Shown piece after piece: positions 33,001 through 44,279 of a stretch of 64,000 bases of DNA (the stretch's first letter is position 1; the number at the start of each line of letters is the position of its first letter). The DNA is from Ypsolopha sequella (Eukaryota; Arthropoda; Insecta; Lepidoptera; Ypsolophidae). Position numbers and translations under genes: made by a program. The stretch is from contig OW203998.1 in NCBI GenBank assembly GCA_934047225.1, forward strand, positions 15,887,280-15,951,279, given 5' to 3'. The notes below the pieces were generated by a model. It did not search any database, was not told where the DNA came from, and was given only the letters and a program-made list of their open reading frames with translations.

Positions 33001-34058
33001 ACAGTGTCGGCCATAATAGGTAAACAGTTAAAGCGTTCACAAAATACAAAAGTCCAAGAAGCCGCTCAATCCTCAACAGGAACCAGCGAAACACAATGGG
33101 AGGTCAAAGCGAACAGCAGCTAGCTCCACCACGAACAAGAAAACTTGAGTCATTTCATTTTTCTTTTTCCCTTCATCTTTTCGGTTTCGTCTTAGACATG
33201 TACAAAAATGTATCTTTAAACGGTACGGATTACCTTTTTTGTAGTAGGGTAGTTTTCGTAAAATAATTTTGTTATCAATATTGTGTTTAAAATCTTCTGT
33301 TTTGTTTGTTTCTGTCAAATGTGTCAAATATCAGTGACAAGTCGGGGATACGTTCGTAAACTCGGTGTAGCAAAAGATATCAGCCGTCAAGCATGTGTAA
33401 CTTTGTTTTTTTTTTGTCTTTTTTGCATGCGTATAATAATAATTGAGGGGTTTTCCAGACTGACCTTGATCAAGCTTTCAGAGGCAAAAATAGATGGCGT
33501 TACCCTGCTTTCAAGTGTCAAAAAGCAAAGATTATGTTTTAATCTGTGGGCAGCAAGATGAAAATTGTCAAGTCAATTGTCAAATCCAACAACACCCTTC
33601 ACAAAGACATTCCTATTTTGTTGTGTTTAGGCATATTGTTTTGTTTTCTATCTATATTACTAACTTACGTTAGTAAAATAGCTTGGTATTTCATCCAACT
33701 TTCAACATAGTCAGCCCATGCGTTGTAGCTAATTGTAAAAATATAGGAACACACAGATTCCCTAATAATTAATTACGGAAAGAACAATGGATCTTACCAA
33801 TAATACATGTGAGGCATGGATTGACCTAAAAATGAACGAAGCAAAGACGAAATATCAAAATCAAAAGAATACAGTGTTGCCAGGAAGACATTTTTTGACA
33901 CTTTTAGTACAGCCTGCGCCATCTATTGAGTCATTGGGTACTACTTTTTCTTTTTTAATTTGACTTTGAAAACCCCTCGAGAACCGCGTGTTTTTGAACG
34001 TCTCTCTGGAGGCTTTCTTGCATATTTTCATTTTCAAATGACGTCTCATTTTTAATTC
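33001..34058. other. DNA upstream of the intact LINE ORF
   Basis: It probably includes the 5' UTR of the LINE, but I cannot place its start. A pair of inverted segments sharing 'atagatggcg' and 'agtgtcaaaaa' lies at 33485-33530 and 33883-33930. No ORF1-like (RNA-binding) protein is evident. Confidence 0.4.
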
Positions 34059-37000
34059 GTGCTGCTGTTTATTGGAATACTTACAGTAAAATTATGCAAC
34101 ATGCAACTTTACCATGACAACATTGTACACGCATTTTCTTACTGCAGTCCACGGGAAAAAGGGGTCAAGTTGAAAAAGCATCGTCTTTTAAGCTTAAATT
34201 ATTTGTTGTTAATTTTTAATATTGTTAAATATTTTATACTTATTTATTTATTTTTATTTTTATTAATTATGTCTGATATTTTAAATAGTAGCACTGACAG
34301 TATTTATTTCTCTTTTTCTTCTTCTTCCGAAGGTCTTTTGGGTGCGGATAGTGATTCATCTGATTTGCCTGATCTCGGCAATAAGCTTCATACCACCTTT
34401 AGTCCAGTCCCGAAAAACTTCAATGTCGTCCATATAAATGCGCAAAGTATTAATGCACATTACCCGGATTTATTGGCATCATTCACTACCAGGCATATCC
34501 ATGCAATCTGTATCTCTGAATCTCATCTTCGGCCAACGCTCCCTTCGACGCTGTATCCCATCTCTGGTTATCGACTTATTAGACGGGACAGGACTCATAC
34601 TACTGGTGGTGGTGTCGCAGTATATTTACGTGCTGACCTAGACTGCAAGGTTGTCTCAGAGTCTGATCCCGGAAGTCCTACTGAACATTTATTTTTAGAA
34701 TTATCTCTTCGCCACACGAAACTTCTTTTATGTGTCTTTTATAGCCCCTCTTGTCATGTTAATTATTTTTCTTCACTTCAAACAAGTCTTGAAGCTTTTA
34801 GGTCACATTGTGAGCAAATTATCCTGATGGGAGATTTTAATACCTGTCTCATCAAAAATGACCATAGGACAAAATCACTACAGTCAATGATGAAATCTCT
34901 TAATTTGAATATTTTACCTTCTGGTCCAACTCATTTTCAGCCTGGCTCTCCCCCTTCACTCCTTGATTTGATTATTACCTCGTCTCCGGCTCATACGGTT
35001 TTCCATGGCCAATTCAATGCTGCTGGTTTTTCTCATCACGATCTCATTTTCCTGTCATATAATCTTCGTCCACCTAAATTCAAACATAAGGTTCTTCTTC
35101 TTCGTAATTTCAGTGGTATGGATCTCGAAGCGCTAAGAGCTGATGTGAGTCAGATTGATTGGTCCTCAGTAACTAAAAACGCATCAGTTAACGAAAAGGT
35201 CAAGCATTTCAACACTATCATTCTAGCACTTTATGATAAGCATGCTCCCTTAAAGCAGACTAGGGTAAAGCATCTCCCAGCACCGTGGCTCACACCGGAG
35301 ATTAAGAAACTTATGGCACAAAGGGACAGGGCTCAGGTTAGATTTAGGCTGGATCCCTCCCCTCAGAATGTCAAACGGTTCAAGCTGCTGCGTAACCACT
35401 GCAATAGTGCCTGTAGGCATGCTAGACGTCAGCATATATACGAATCCATTGAAAACTGTGCTCCTCACAATCTTTGGAAATTCCTAAAAACCCTTGGTGT
35501 TGGCAAGCCAAAGTCCGGTCCTCTCTCAAACCTTGACTTAAATGCTATTAATGGTCATTTTAGTAGTTCACCTTCCTTTTTATCTAACTTTCCCAAATCT
35601 AACACCTTGAACACCCTTCACAATTCCATTCTGTCAACCAACTATCCACCTTTTCAGTTCCATGAGATTACTTCTTTGGATGTTCGGAAGATTCTTCGCT
35701 CTATAACAACCAAGGCAGTAGGTGACGATGGGCTCAGTAAAGATATGTTCCTGCCAATCTCCGATGTAGTTTCTCCAATAATAGCAGATATTATTAACTG
35801 TTCCCTGTCCTCTGGTTCCTTTCCAAGTCCCTGGAAGAAAGCCCATATTATCCCTCTCCTTAAAAAGTCCAATCCTGCTTCTTTCTCTGATTTTCGTCCT
35901 ATATCCATTCTTCCTATTCTCTCCAAAATTCTTGAGCATATTGTTCATGAGCAATTTGCTAATTTCCTGTCCCATAACCAACTCCTCAATCCTTATCAAT
36001 CTGGTTTTCGTCCGGGACACAGCACTGTTACAGCTCTCGTTAATGTGACAGATGACTTGAGACTAAATATAGAGCAAAAGAATCTTACCGTCCTAACGCT
36101 CTTAGACTTCAGCAACGCCTTCAATACTGTTGACTTCGACATACTTGTTGGCGTGCTGAGGTCTCTCAATGTATCTCCATTGGTAATTTCATGGTTCAAT
36201 TCCTATCTCCGTGGTAGACAGCAGCTGGTTAAAATTGACACTTCCAAATCCGACTGGTGTAACCTAACAACCGGCGTCTCACAGGGTGGCGTTCTTTCTC
36301 CTCTCCTATTTTCAATTTTTATCAATTCTATTACTGCTTCCCTCTCCTCCTCTTTTCATCTATATGCTGACGACTTGCAGTTGTACGCAGCCGCACCACC
36401 ACATGACATAAACAGGGCAGTGGACACCATTAACTCTGATCTCATGGCCATTAGGGAATGGACGCTACGTTTCGGTTTACAGGTCAACCCAAAGAAGTCA
36501 CAGGCTATCATCATTGGTAGTGACTATTACGTCTCCCGCTTGGACATGTCCAACGTTTCAGATGTTGTTTTTGATGGAGAAGTAGTGCCTTACTGTACGA
36601 CTGTGAGGAATTTGGGTTTGTGGATAGACCAAACTCTGTCTTGGTCTCCACATGTCAATGAAGTAAGTCGTAAAGTTTTCGGCTCATATCACTCTCTTAA
36701 GCGCTTACAGAAGTTTCTGCCACAGGAAACGAAAATAACGTTAGCTCAATCTCTTCTTCTTCCCCTACTAGATTATGCCGATGTTGCTTATCTAGATCCC
36801 ACTGAAGAGCTGCTTGATAGGCTGGAGCGTCTTCAGAACTTGTGTATCCGATTCATATACGGACTGCGCAAGTATGATCACGTCTCCGACTTTCGATGCA
36901 GGTTGAAGTGGCTCCCTATTCGTCTTCGCAGGAACTTACATATCCTTTCCCTTTTATACAATGTTCTTCACAATCCCGTCTACCCCCATTATTTAAAAGA

Positions 37001-37217
37001 AAGAGTTGTCCTTCGCACTGACCGTAGCAACAGAACGCTTCGCTCCTGTCACCTTTCCGATCTGGCGATGCCTGCCCACACCACTGATCGTTTCACCAAA
37101 TCCTTCACGGTCAATGCTGTTCGACTCTGGAATGAACTTCCGCAAAACCTCAAAGATCTTCCTTCTGTGTCCTCTTTTAGATACAACTTGAAAAAATTTT
37201 ACATCTCATCTCTCTGA
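34059..37217 (+). CDS. LINE endonuclease/reverse transcriptase, uninterrupted ORF (LINE-A)
   Basis: The protein nicks target DNA and reverse-transcribes its own RNA there. The frame is open for 1052 codons; the likely start is the Met at 34269 (MSDILNSST), because the first 70 residues are hydrophobic and AT-rich. An AP-type endonuclease domain spans about residues 115-335, with 'HINAQSI', 'ISESHLRP', 'GDFNTCL' and 'GFSHHDLI'. The RT spans about 590-860: 'DFRPISILPILSKILE', 'GFRPGHST', catalytic 'LDFSNAF', 'GVSQGGVLSPLLF' and 'YADDLQLY'. The C-terminus ends with 'LKWLPIRLRRNLHILSL' and 'VRLWNELP'. This architecture fits the CR1/Jockey-type group; I cannot fix the clade. No stop or frameshift is present and no ORF1 is visible. 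Broken relatives are at 6331-7060 and 57820-58265. Confidence 0.92.
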   Translation: MLLFIGILTVKLCNMQLYHDNIVHAFSYCSPREKGVKLKKHRLLSLNYLLLIFNIVKYFILIYLFLFLLIMSDILNSSTDSIYFSFSSSSEGLLGADSDSSDLPDLGNKLHTTFSPVPKNFNVVHINAQSINAHYPDLLASFTTRHIHAICISESHLRPTLPSTLYPISGYRLIRRDRTHTTGGGVAVYLRADLDCKVVSESDPGSPTEHLFLELSLRHTKLLLCVFYSPSCHVNYFSSLQTSLEAFRSHCEQIILMGDFNTCLIKNDHRTKSLQSMMKSLNLNILPSGPTHFQPGSPPSLLDLIITSSPAHTVFHGQFNAAGFSHHDLIFLSYNLRPPKFKHKVLLLRNFSGMDLEALRADVSQIDWSSVTKNASVNEKVKHFNTIILALYDKHAPLKQTRVKHLPAPWLTPEIKKLMAQRDRAQVRFRLDPSPQNVKRFKLLRNHCNSACRHARRQHIYESIENCAPHNLWKFLKTLGVGKPKSGPLSNLDLNAINGHFSSSPSFLSNFPKSNTLNTLHNSILSTNYPPFQFHEITSLDVRKILRSITTKAVGDDGLSKDMFLPISDVVSPIIADIINCSLSSGSFPSPWKKAHIIPLLKKSNPASFSDFRPISILPILSKILEHIVHEQFANFLSHNQLLNPYQSGFRPGHSTVTALVNVTDDLRLNIEQKNLTVLTLLDFSNAFNTVDFDILVGVLRSLNVSPLVISWFNSYLRGRQQLVKIDTSKSDWCNLTTGVSQGGVLSPLLFSIFINSITASLSSSFHLYADDLQLYAAAPPHDINRAVDTINSDLMAIREWTLRFGLQVNPKKSQAIIIGSDYYVSRLDMSNVSDVVFDGEVVPYCTTVRNLGLWIDQTLSWSPHVNEVSRKVFGSYHSLKRLQKFLPQETKITLAQSLLLPLLDYADVAYLDPTEELLDRLERLQNLCIRFIYGLRKYDHVSDFRCRLKWLPIRLRRNLHILSLLYNVLHNPVYPHYLKERVVLRTDRSNRTLRSCHLSDLAMPAHTTDRFTKSFTVNAVRLWNELPQNLKDLPSVSSFRYNLKKFYISSL

Positions 37218-37523
37218 ATCACTTACTGACTAAGCTACTGTTTGTCTGTATATATGTATCTGTGTATTTATGTATGTATTTGTATGTAGTATATTTTTAT
37301 GTTTATGTTATAGGTTTAAAATAACTTTTACATATTGTTATGCACTGGTTAAGTTCAATTTTCAAGATAAAAATGTTTTTATGTTTACCCAAGGTTGACT
37401 GGAAGAAATTTCTTTTAGGAATAAGTCCGCCCTTGCCTTCTATCTGTTCTTTGTGTGTATCTTGTCTTCTTATTTGTGTGCAATAAAGTGTTTATTCATT
37501 CATTCATTCATTCATTCATTCAT
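37218..37523 (+). other. 3' UTR and ATTC tail of LINE-A
   Basis: The UTR contains 'ttgactggaagaaatttc', 'ataagtccgcccttgcc' and 'gcaataaagtg', then ends in an ATTC microsatellite (37494-37523). The 6331-7060 copy has the same landmarks. Confidence 0.75.
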
Positions 37524-38175
37524 ACATGTTACTATGGCCACATCACAGCAAATTATGAAGTTAATACATGTTATCCCAAGGGGGGTACCCAAACAAAAAA
37601 AAAAAGCTCTAAAAGTAGCATTTTTTAAGTTATAATGTCCCCACGTTATCTTCGAAACAAGAGCACCGAAAAATATGAAAAAAAATCATGTTAATAGGTA
37701 ATAGGTGATTACGTAAAGATTGCAGGAAATATGGTTTCCGAACTCAGCGGCAGCCGGGAATTGTTTGTGATGCACTACAATTTTAGCGACTGGTTGTTTG
37801 TCGCCTTGCTGTGGCTTTGGCATCAATATTGTTGTTATTTACCATAATGTTTTTAGGATTTCATACCCGTGTTGTATGGTGACTTACTTTACTATAATTA
37901 CCAGCTCATTTAAACTGCTCGATAATGAAGACAAAAATAGTTTTATGGGTTGCGTTTTGGAATCATCTTGAATAAAAACCGGAAGGTTTCCGATCTCCAG
38001 ACGACAATGCTGATAAATTGGGGTACTATCTCGAATTTAGGCCACTTCTGCTAAGAGCACTTCTCGTATCTTAGTCACGAAAGAAAAGATTTTTTGCTCA
38101 GTGACAAATGAGTATTTGAGTACGTTTTCCCTTCCATAGGGACCAATATACGTATGTATGCGGTGTTTGATTACC
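37524..38175. other. Non-coding DNA with one arm of a distant inverted pair
   Basis: 37607-37725 is found inverted at about 40690-40800 (landmarks 'ccgaaaaatatgaaaaaaa' and 'aggtgattac'). Nothing else is recognised. Confidence 0.5.
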
Positions 38176-38545
38176 TAATAGTAGCTTATACTACTAGGGC
38201 GAAAAGGAATAAATTACAAGGACGTTTTAAACGTAACCGAGTAATTTATTGCTCTTACGCCCGTGTATCATACTACGTTTTTCAATGCATAGTGTGAGGT
38301 AATAAAACAAATATAATCTTGTGAACTTTAAATTATGATTGGCTCAAAAGGACTGTATCCAGAGCCGTTAAACAGTGGAAAAAAAAGTATAACATTTATG
38401 GTACACAGGAAAAGCTGCGGGTTAGCTAACCATTGTACCTAAATAAATAAAATAAAAAAATAATAATAAAGCCCTAGGGCAAAATAATCGACTTTCTGTT
38501 CGGTTTTGATGCATAAAAAGTGCCTTTACGAGCATTTGCATTGAA
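38176..38545 (+). repeat. Dispersed repeat A, copy 2 (hairpin tip deleted)
   Basis: It matches 1-352 and 54605-54996. Its 5' palindrome lacks the central tip found in the others ('acacgagc..agcgagtg'), going directly from 'aaggacg' to 'ttttaaacgtaac'. Confidence 0.8.
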
Positions 38546-38640
38546 ATATATGTTATGCAAGTCAGAAGATCATAATAATTGCATTTCAAATAATTTTTAA
38601 AATTTATAACTTATTGCTTCGCTGATTTATAGTAGATTTA

Positions 38641-39765
38641 ATATGAATGAATGAATGAATGAATATGTTTATTTATTTCAAAGATAACTTAATCTAAATA
38701 CATCCCACAAAACCAAGTAGAAATTTGGTTTGTCTGTGGGGAGGGAGTCGCACTTCTTTTTCTATAAATTAGATAGTTATGTACTAAATTATAAGTAGTT
38801 AGGTACATTAATAGTAAATAATAAAATGCTATTTTAATCTGTCAATGTTTTCATGTTTTGTAAAAGGTAAGTTTTATATAACTTCGCGAATTTATTGTTT
38901 TTTTATTCAGATCTTATATGAATAGGCATTTCATTATATAACATTGGAATTTTGCGCTTTAACATTCTGCCGCCAAAATAATTATTCACTTTTACAGTTT
39001 CATATTTCCCTTGCGCAGCAGCTCTCGTGTTGAGCCCATGCTGTTTAGGTATCTTATGATCTGGGGTGCTATGGCTATTTACTGCTATTATATATTTATA
39101 TTTTAATGAAGCCGGTAGAATTTTACAGATTGAGTACAATATTTTGGTATTATTTTTGTGTTTTTTTCTAACATTTTTACTGACTAGGAATTTTAAGAAT
39201 TTTATTTGTATATTTTCAATCTTATCCATGTATGTTTTGAATATAGATCCATAGCAGTCCAGACCATAAGATATAATTGAATCAACCAAAGACATATATA
39301 TAGTTTTTAGCACGGAGATTGGTACTTTGTAACTGAGATGTTTGAATTTAAATAACAATATGCGTAGCTTATTTAATATTTTTTCTATATGTTTAGTCCA
39401 GCCCATATTTTCATCGATACACATTCCTAGGTATGTAACACATGGAACTTGCTTTATTGTTTTACATTTACAATTAGATAACTTATTATGGAAACAGTTA
39501 TAGTCGTGTGCAACAAGGTTGCATGAAGAGTCCGGGGTGCAAGAGTACGGAGACCGTATGACAAGGAGGTTAGTTTTTTCGGCATTGAGTACGATTCCAT
39601 TATCGTGCGACCATCGCACTACGTTGTCGATATCCTCCTGCACGAGACGCGAGACCTCGTCCATGTCGCGGCCGGCCCGCAAGGTGCACAGGTCGTCCGC
39701 GAACATGTACGCTGAGCAATGGCGGACCACGTTGCACAGGCTGTTCACGTGCATCAGGTAATGAA
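38641..39765 (-). pseudogene. LINE-B, 5'-truncated RT C-terminal part with 3' UTR
   Basis: On the minus strand a 283-codon frame (38903-39754) starts inside the RT domain: 'SAYMFADDLCTLRAG' contains the catalytic FADD motif, followed by 'VLNAEKTNLLVI', 'VTYLGMCIDENMGWTKHIEK' and the thumb region 'SLVDSIISYGLDCYGSIF'. It ends RSE-stop. The 3' UTR then runs to an ATTC-type tail at 38641-38665. Everything upstream of the FADD motif is missing, so it is dead although the remaining frame is open. At its 5' end it abuts the foldback element starting at 39766. A second copy is the target of BEL copy 1. Confidence 0.9.
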
Positions 39766-40354
39766 TATACAGTGTGTTTGGGACATCGCTGTAAATATTT
39801 TGAGGGATGATAAAGAAGTGATTTTGATCATTTCTGACTAAATTTACTATAATGCAAAGTTTTGTAGTTTTCGAGTTTTAGACATTATTTTAGTTTTGTC
39901 TACTTAAAGTTAGGTGACGGCCATTAAAAATAATAAAACACGATTTATGGCTAAAAATTATAATTTATGTTTTTACTAAAATTAACTAAAAAAAACAGTT
40001 TTTTCGTACTGTATTTTAAATTGTGTTTTATTGTAATTTTAAGTAGACAAAACTGAAAAATGTCTATATCTCGAAAACTGCAAAACTTTAAATATTAGTA
40101 AATTTAGTCAGAACTGTTCAAAATCACTTCCTTTATTATCCCTGAAAATATGTACATCTTATAATATATATTGTCGGGTCTACCGCGATAAACTTTTACC
40201 TTTTTTACGAAAAGGGGACAAACGTCGGGTGTCCCCTTTTCGTAAAAAAGGTAAAAATTTATCGCGGTAGACCCGACAATATATATTATAATGTGTACGA
40301 AACGCGAGAGTTTAAAGTTAAATATATACATCAATGTCCCAAACATCCTGTATA
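39766..40354. mobile_element. Foldback/MITE with terminal repeats 'tatacag.gtgtttgggacat'
   Basis: The left end 'tatacagtgtgtttgggaca' is mirrored at the right by 'tgtcccaaacatcctgtata'. Inside, 'gataaagaagtgattttgat', 'taaatttact' and 'ttttgtctacttaaa' recur inverted from about 40020 to 40145, so most of the element is two long arms. The right arm is interrupted at about 40150-40320 by another hairpin. No transposase. Confidence 0.75.
40161..40289. repeat. Near-perfect hairpin with 60-bp arms, nested in the foldback
   Basis: Left arm 40161-40220 and right arm 40230-40289 are reverse complements except for one position that I noticed; the loop is nine bases (aacgtcggg). The arms contain 'gggtctaccgcgataaa', related to the arms at 52426-52591. 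The left partner arm of the host foldback lacks this sequence, so the hairpin was inserted. Confidence 0.9.
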
Positions 40355-40479
40355 CAGAAGGTAAGCGAGCGAAGCCAGCAAGGGTGTCTATAGTTTGAGG
40401 GTGTAATTAATCACTTACCCCAGTGTTGAACACTCTACTTTTAATCATTAATGCGAGGAAATAAAAAAAAAGTTGAGCA

Positions 40480-40545
40480 AGTGCTAGTTGGACACGCGCA
40501 CGTAGGGTTCCGTATCACCACACAATACAGGTACGGAACCATAAA
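40480..40545 (+). repeat. R1 fragment, minimal
   Basis: 'gagcaagtgctagttggaca', 'tagggttccgtatcac' and 'ggtacggaacc' keep only the two ends of R1 with almost no interior. Confidence 0.55.
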
Positions 40546-40689
40546 AATATTATGGTGAATACTAATAATATACATAATTTAGCAACACTAAAGTGACAAA
40601 AACAAGCCGCTAAAATGATAGCGCCTGGCAAAAAGTTCGTGGCTCCCGCTGAGAACGGAATCTAGCATCTTAACTGCTAGATTTTTTCT

Positions 40690-40800
40690 GTAATCTTTAA
40701 GTAATCACCTATTACCATGATTTTTTTCATATTTTTCGGTCGTCTTGTTTCGGAGTTAAGGGAGGACATGATAACTTAAAAAATGTTACTTTTAATTTAT
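40690..40800 (-). repeat. Inverted partner of 37607-37725
   Basis: Reverse complement of the earlier segment with scattered differences, about 3 kb away. The LINE-B fragment, repeat A copy 2 and the foldback lie between them. Confidence 0.65.
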
Positions 40801-43599
40801 GTACCTGTTAATAAAATATATTGTTTATTATCAACTGTGATAAAAATGCGGGAAGCGATGTGCATCGCATGTTAGTTTGTTAGTCCATCCTAAATCTAGA
40901 CGGCAATTATGACGCGTGCGAAAAATTGCGAAAGCAGAGAAATCAATAATTTTCGTAGAAAATCCGTTGTAAAATCACTCGAAATCTGTCTTAGCAATTT
41001 TTTTTTGCACATGCCAGAATCGTCATCCTGCTTTGCAAATATTTCAGTATGAAAAGCAATTAATTATAGAAATTCATTTGGCGTTCAACGTGTTAAAACT
41101 TGCGCAAAAGAAAATATAAATAATTTTCGATACAGATTCTCACATAAGAAACCCATAAACCACAACATACTAACCCTTTCAGAGAGGAAAAACGATTCCT
41201 TACATTTTTATAAATGACCTCTCCGTATCTCACACTCGCTTTCCTTAAGAAAGCCATCCTAACTCATAGAGTGAAATAAAAATTAATGGCGGCCAAAAGT
41301 ATTTTTTCGTGTCGACTCTGAGTACACACCATTACTTCTATTTTGGCTTGGAACCCTCATTTATTATGTGAAATGGAAGGTGAAATAGCCAAATGCAGAT
41401 TGCTAAGCGGAAATATGAACCCTATTTTCGTTAAATAATTTAAAAAATACGATTGTTATTTGTGCAAGTGCCAAGTTTGAAACCCGAGCAAACGAACGAT
41501 TCTATTCTATGTTAGAAACCTGAGCGTGGTGAGGGATTTAAAGGCACAAGAAACAAAATAAACTTACTCTCGTGTGACACATACAACTTTTAAAGACACT
41601 ATATTTTCTAACGAACTTATTAGAATTCAATTGTTTTTTTCTTTAAATAATACATCATATAAAAATTGTACATAAAAAAAAATGGAAGGAATGTTAAAAG
41701 TTAACCTTGTCTATGGTATCCGACAAGTTGCAGGACTGTGTGCGTATAGTCCACAAAGAGTAAAAGAGATGTATAGCCATCATGCTGATGTTTGCTATCC
41801 CTTTTTCCCTCGTTTCGTGAGCCAATGAAATACATACGAAATGTCAGTTCACAGTTTCTTAATTCAAAACACTTTTCTTCACTGAGTGAGCAAAATTGAT
41901 TTTTGCTTACTGATTTAAGGCAACGTATGCACACTTTTCGAGCCAGGGAGGTGAAAAAGTAATTTTTCATCTACTGATGAAATACCGTCAGAAAATTAAA
42001 CAAAATGCTCCTGATAATAGAAAAACTATTGAACAAAGGGAATTAATAAGTTTATATCCCCATATTTTTGCTCGTCCTTTCTGTCAACTCATAGAAAAGC
42101 AAAATTTTATCCCTGTCTAGGTAGAGCATGTCGTTTAATTTTCTAAGCACGTAAGTATTTATATACCTCTAATGTTGAAAAAAATAATAGTTTTAATTAG
42201 TTACATTATTCATATACTATATACTTAGAATTACAAACAGGGATTAAAAACAGTACCGATAACCCATAAATTAATCGAAATTAAAAGTGGTAACCTTGAT
42301 GGCACCTTTTTGAATTCTGTGCCATTATTTTACACTTTTCCTGTTTCGGTTTCGATATAAAGAATCAGTGCGTGGAGTATTAGAGCTTTAAGGGTAAGCG
42401 AAAGGGTAAGACGAGAGTAGGTACTCTGTGCGCCACACGGGCAGAATTTGAAAGAGAACTAAAATTCTCAATCCGTTTTAAGCAGCTAATTTTCTGTAGC
42501 CCAAAACCTAAATTTCTAACCGGTTATAAGCGGTTAATTTTCTGTGGCCATGTTTTCCCGGTATGACTTCATTTCAACTCGTATAGGGGTTATTCAATCC
42601 TTGATTACAAAGCATATTTGCGGGTAGATTAACAACTCTTGTCACCCGCTTCTTAATGCTTGCTGCTAAGTTCGCCACATATTTTACTCATTGCGTGCCA
42701 GTCTTCCCGCGACCGACCACGTAACTTGTACTTGTATCACTCGGTAAAATTAGTAACCTAAAAATTTATTTCACTGTTGATGATGAACTAATGGCGATAT
42801 TCCCGGAAACTACAAGAAAAATTCGAATCCAATATTATTTACCGGTATTGTGAAACAACTTATTGGTTATTAATTGTTCCGAGGACTCTCCTTGTTTCTT
42901 TTTATTTGAATCATATGCTACTCTTGATGTTTTTGGTTGCCATAGAAACCTAAAAGATAAAAAGTAAATAATCAAAAAATTGTAAGCCCCTTAATGAAGT
43001 CCAACGTAAATGGGTATTAGACTTTCTTTAACAAATTTTAATCAGAAAATTCTCTGCCTGTCATAAGACAAAGTCTATAAGAACATTAGTTTATGAATTT
43101 CCTTACGATTTTTCTCGATTCCAGCTAATTGGATTGATGTGGGTCCGTTGAGAAAAGAATCGAAAAAAGTATTCCTACGAAAGAAAAAACTAATTTCTTC
43201 ACGAAATAAAACTTACCACAGATTCAAAATCTCGAAAAGCTTTGCGAATTTCTCGCGCCGTTCGTAAGATGCTTAAAATATCAAGTTTTTACTTAAGTTA
43301 AAAGTTATCAAGAACTTTGTTTGTCTCGGGATTTAAATTGTACTGAATGTTTCATTTTTGAAACTGTCCTTCCAACAACGCTTTGTTTTCTACAAAGCAA
43401 GTAACAAACAACCTGAAAACAAACTGCGCAGATAAAGTCACAACAAAAGGTACGAATAAACAAGGACAATTTTTTTTATGCAGGTACTTCACAATCAATA
43501 AACACTTCCTACTCGGAACAACGTTATACTGCAGCATTCAAAAACTGTGTTCCAAGTCTTCTGCTCACGCGATTTGAGACTGGCCATCAAAATCTCTGT
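40801..43599. other. Long AT-rich stretch, no gene recognised
   Basis: The 89-codon ORF at 41701-41970 (minus) and a pair of overlapping 61-64-codon ORFs at 43352-43577 lack known motifs. At 42455-42545 a diverged doublet 'ttttaagcagctaattttc' / 'ttataagcggttaattttc' is present. Confidence 0.35.
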
Positions 43600-43775
43600 A
43601 TACATGGCGATAATGCTGCAAAACCTTCTTTATTCCTCTGAAACATGGTGAGTGTACCGCCACCACCTACGCAAGCTCGACCGTTTCCACCTTAAATGTT
43701 TGCGTAGCATCATGAAGATCAGATGGTGTGTAAAACACCGAAGTTCTGTGACGAGACAATATTGGTGGCATTGAG
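43600..43775 (+). pseudogene. LINE-D RT C-terminal fragment
   Basis: The peptide read here, 'MLQNLLYSSETW' then a stop, then 'VYRHHLRKLDRFHLKCLRSI' and 'MKIRW', matches the familiar C-terminal segment of insect non-LTR reverse transcriptases of the 'YGSETW...LRxLDRFHxKCLR' type. One in-frame stop and truncation on both sides make it a relic. Neighbouring DNA shows no further part of the protein. Confidence 0.6.
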
Positions 43776-44101
43776 TCTTGCGGGGTTGGTATTTATATCG
43801 TGCGTCCTTTATTTCATTGTAATGAGGTGTGCAATCAATAGCTGACTATCACTTTTCATAACAAAGTGCTTTTCTTTTTCTGCGGAAATTCGTAGTTTTT
43901 ATGAAAATCAATAATCAAATTGGAAAATATTTGTGTACGAAACGTAGTTTTAGACTAAAAGTTAAAGTGAATTGGCGTAACGAAACGTCAAATAATCTGT
44001 ACACACGCAATTTTACCAGATATTGTCAATATTATTGACATTGTGGTTCGTTTTCAGGCGAAACATAATACTGTAAAAATAACCATTTTCTATACTTTCC
44101 G

Positions 44102-44260
44102 TACCAATTGGTTCAAACTGTTTAAAAACCGACTCAGCGCACCCCGACTTCTGTATGTGTAGGTTAAAACTGTTAAAAATTGACTCAGCGCCCCCTGATA
44201 CCTATACTGGTAGGTTCAAACTGTTCAAAAACTGACTTAGTGCACTTCGACTCTTCACAG
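44102..44260 (+). repeat. Three diverged tandem units of about 52-56 bp
   Basis: Units begin near 44105, 44160 and 44210 and share 'ggttcaaactgttcaaaaac' and 'gactcagcgc' variants. A fourth, weaker 'taggttgaattgg' echo is at 44528. Flanks differ. Confidence 0.6.
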
Positions 44261-44279
44261 TCTTGTGGCTACTACCCCT

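Noticed and set aside
33485..33930. Inverted segments sharing 'atagatggcg' as ends of a transposon
   Set aside because: The similarity is short and gapped, and no target duplication was found; recorded only in the spacer entry.
34059..34268. First 70 codons of the LINE frame as real N-terminus
   Set aside because: Hydrophobic AT-rich residues unlike a LINE protein start; the Met at 34269 is a better start, though unproven.
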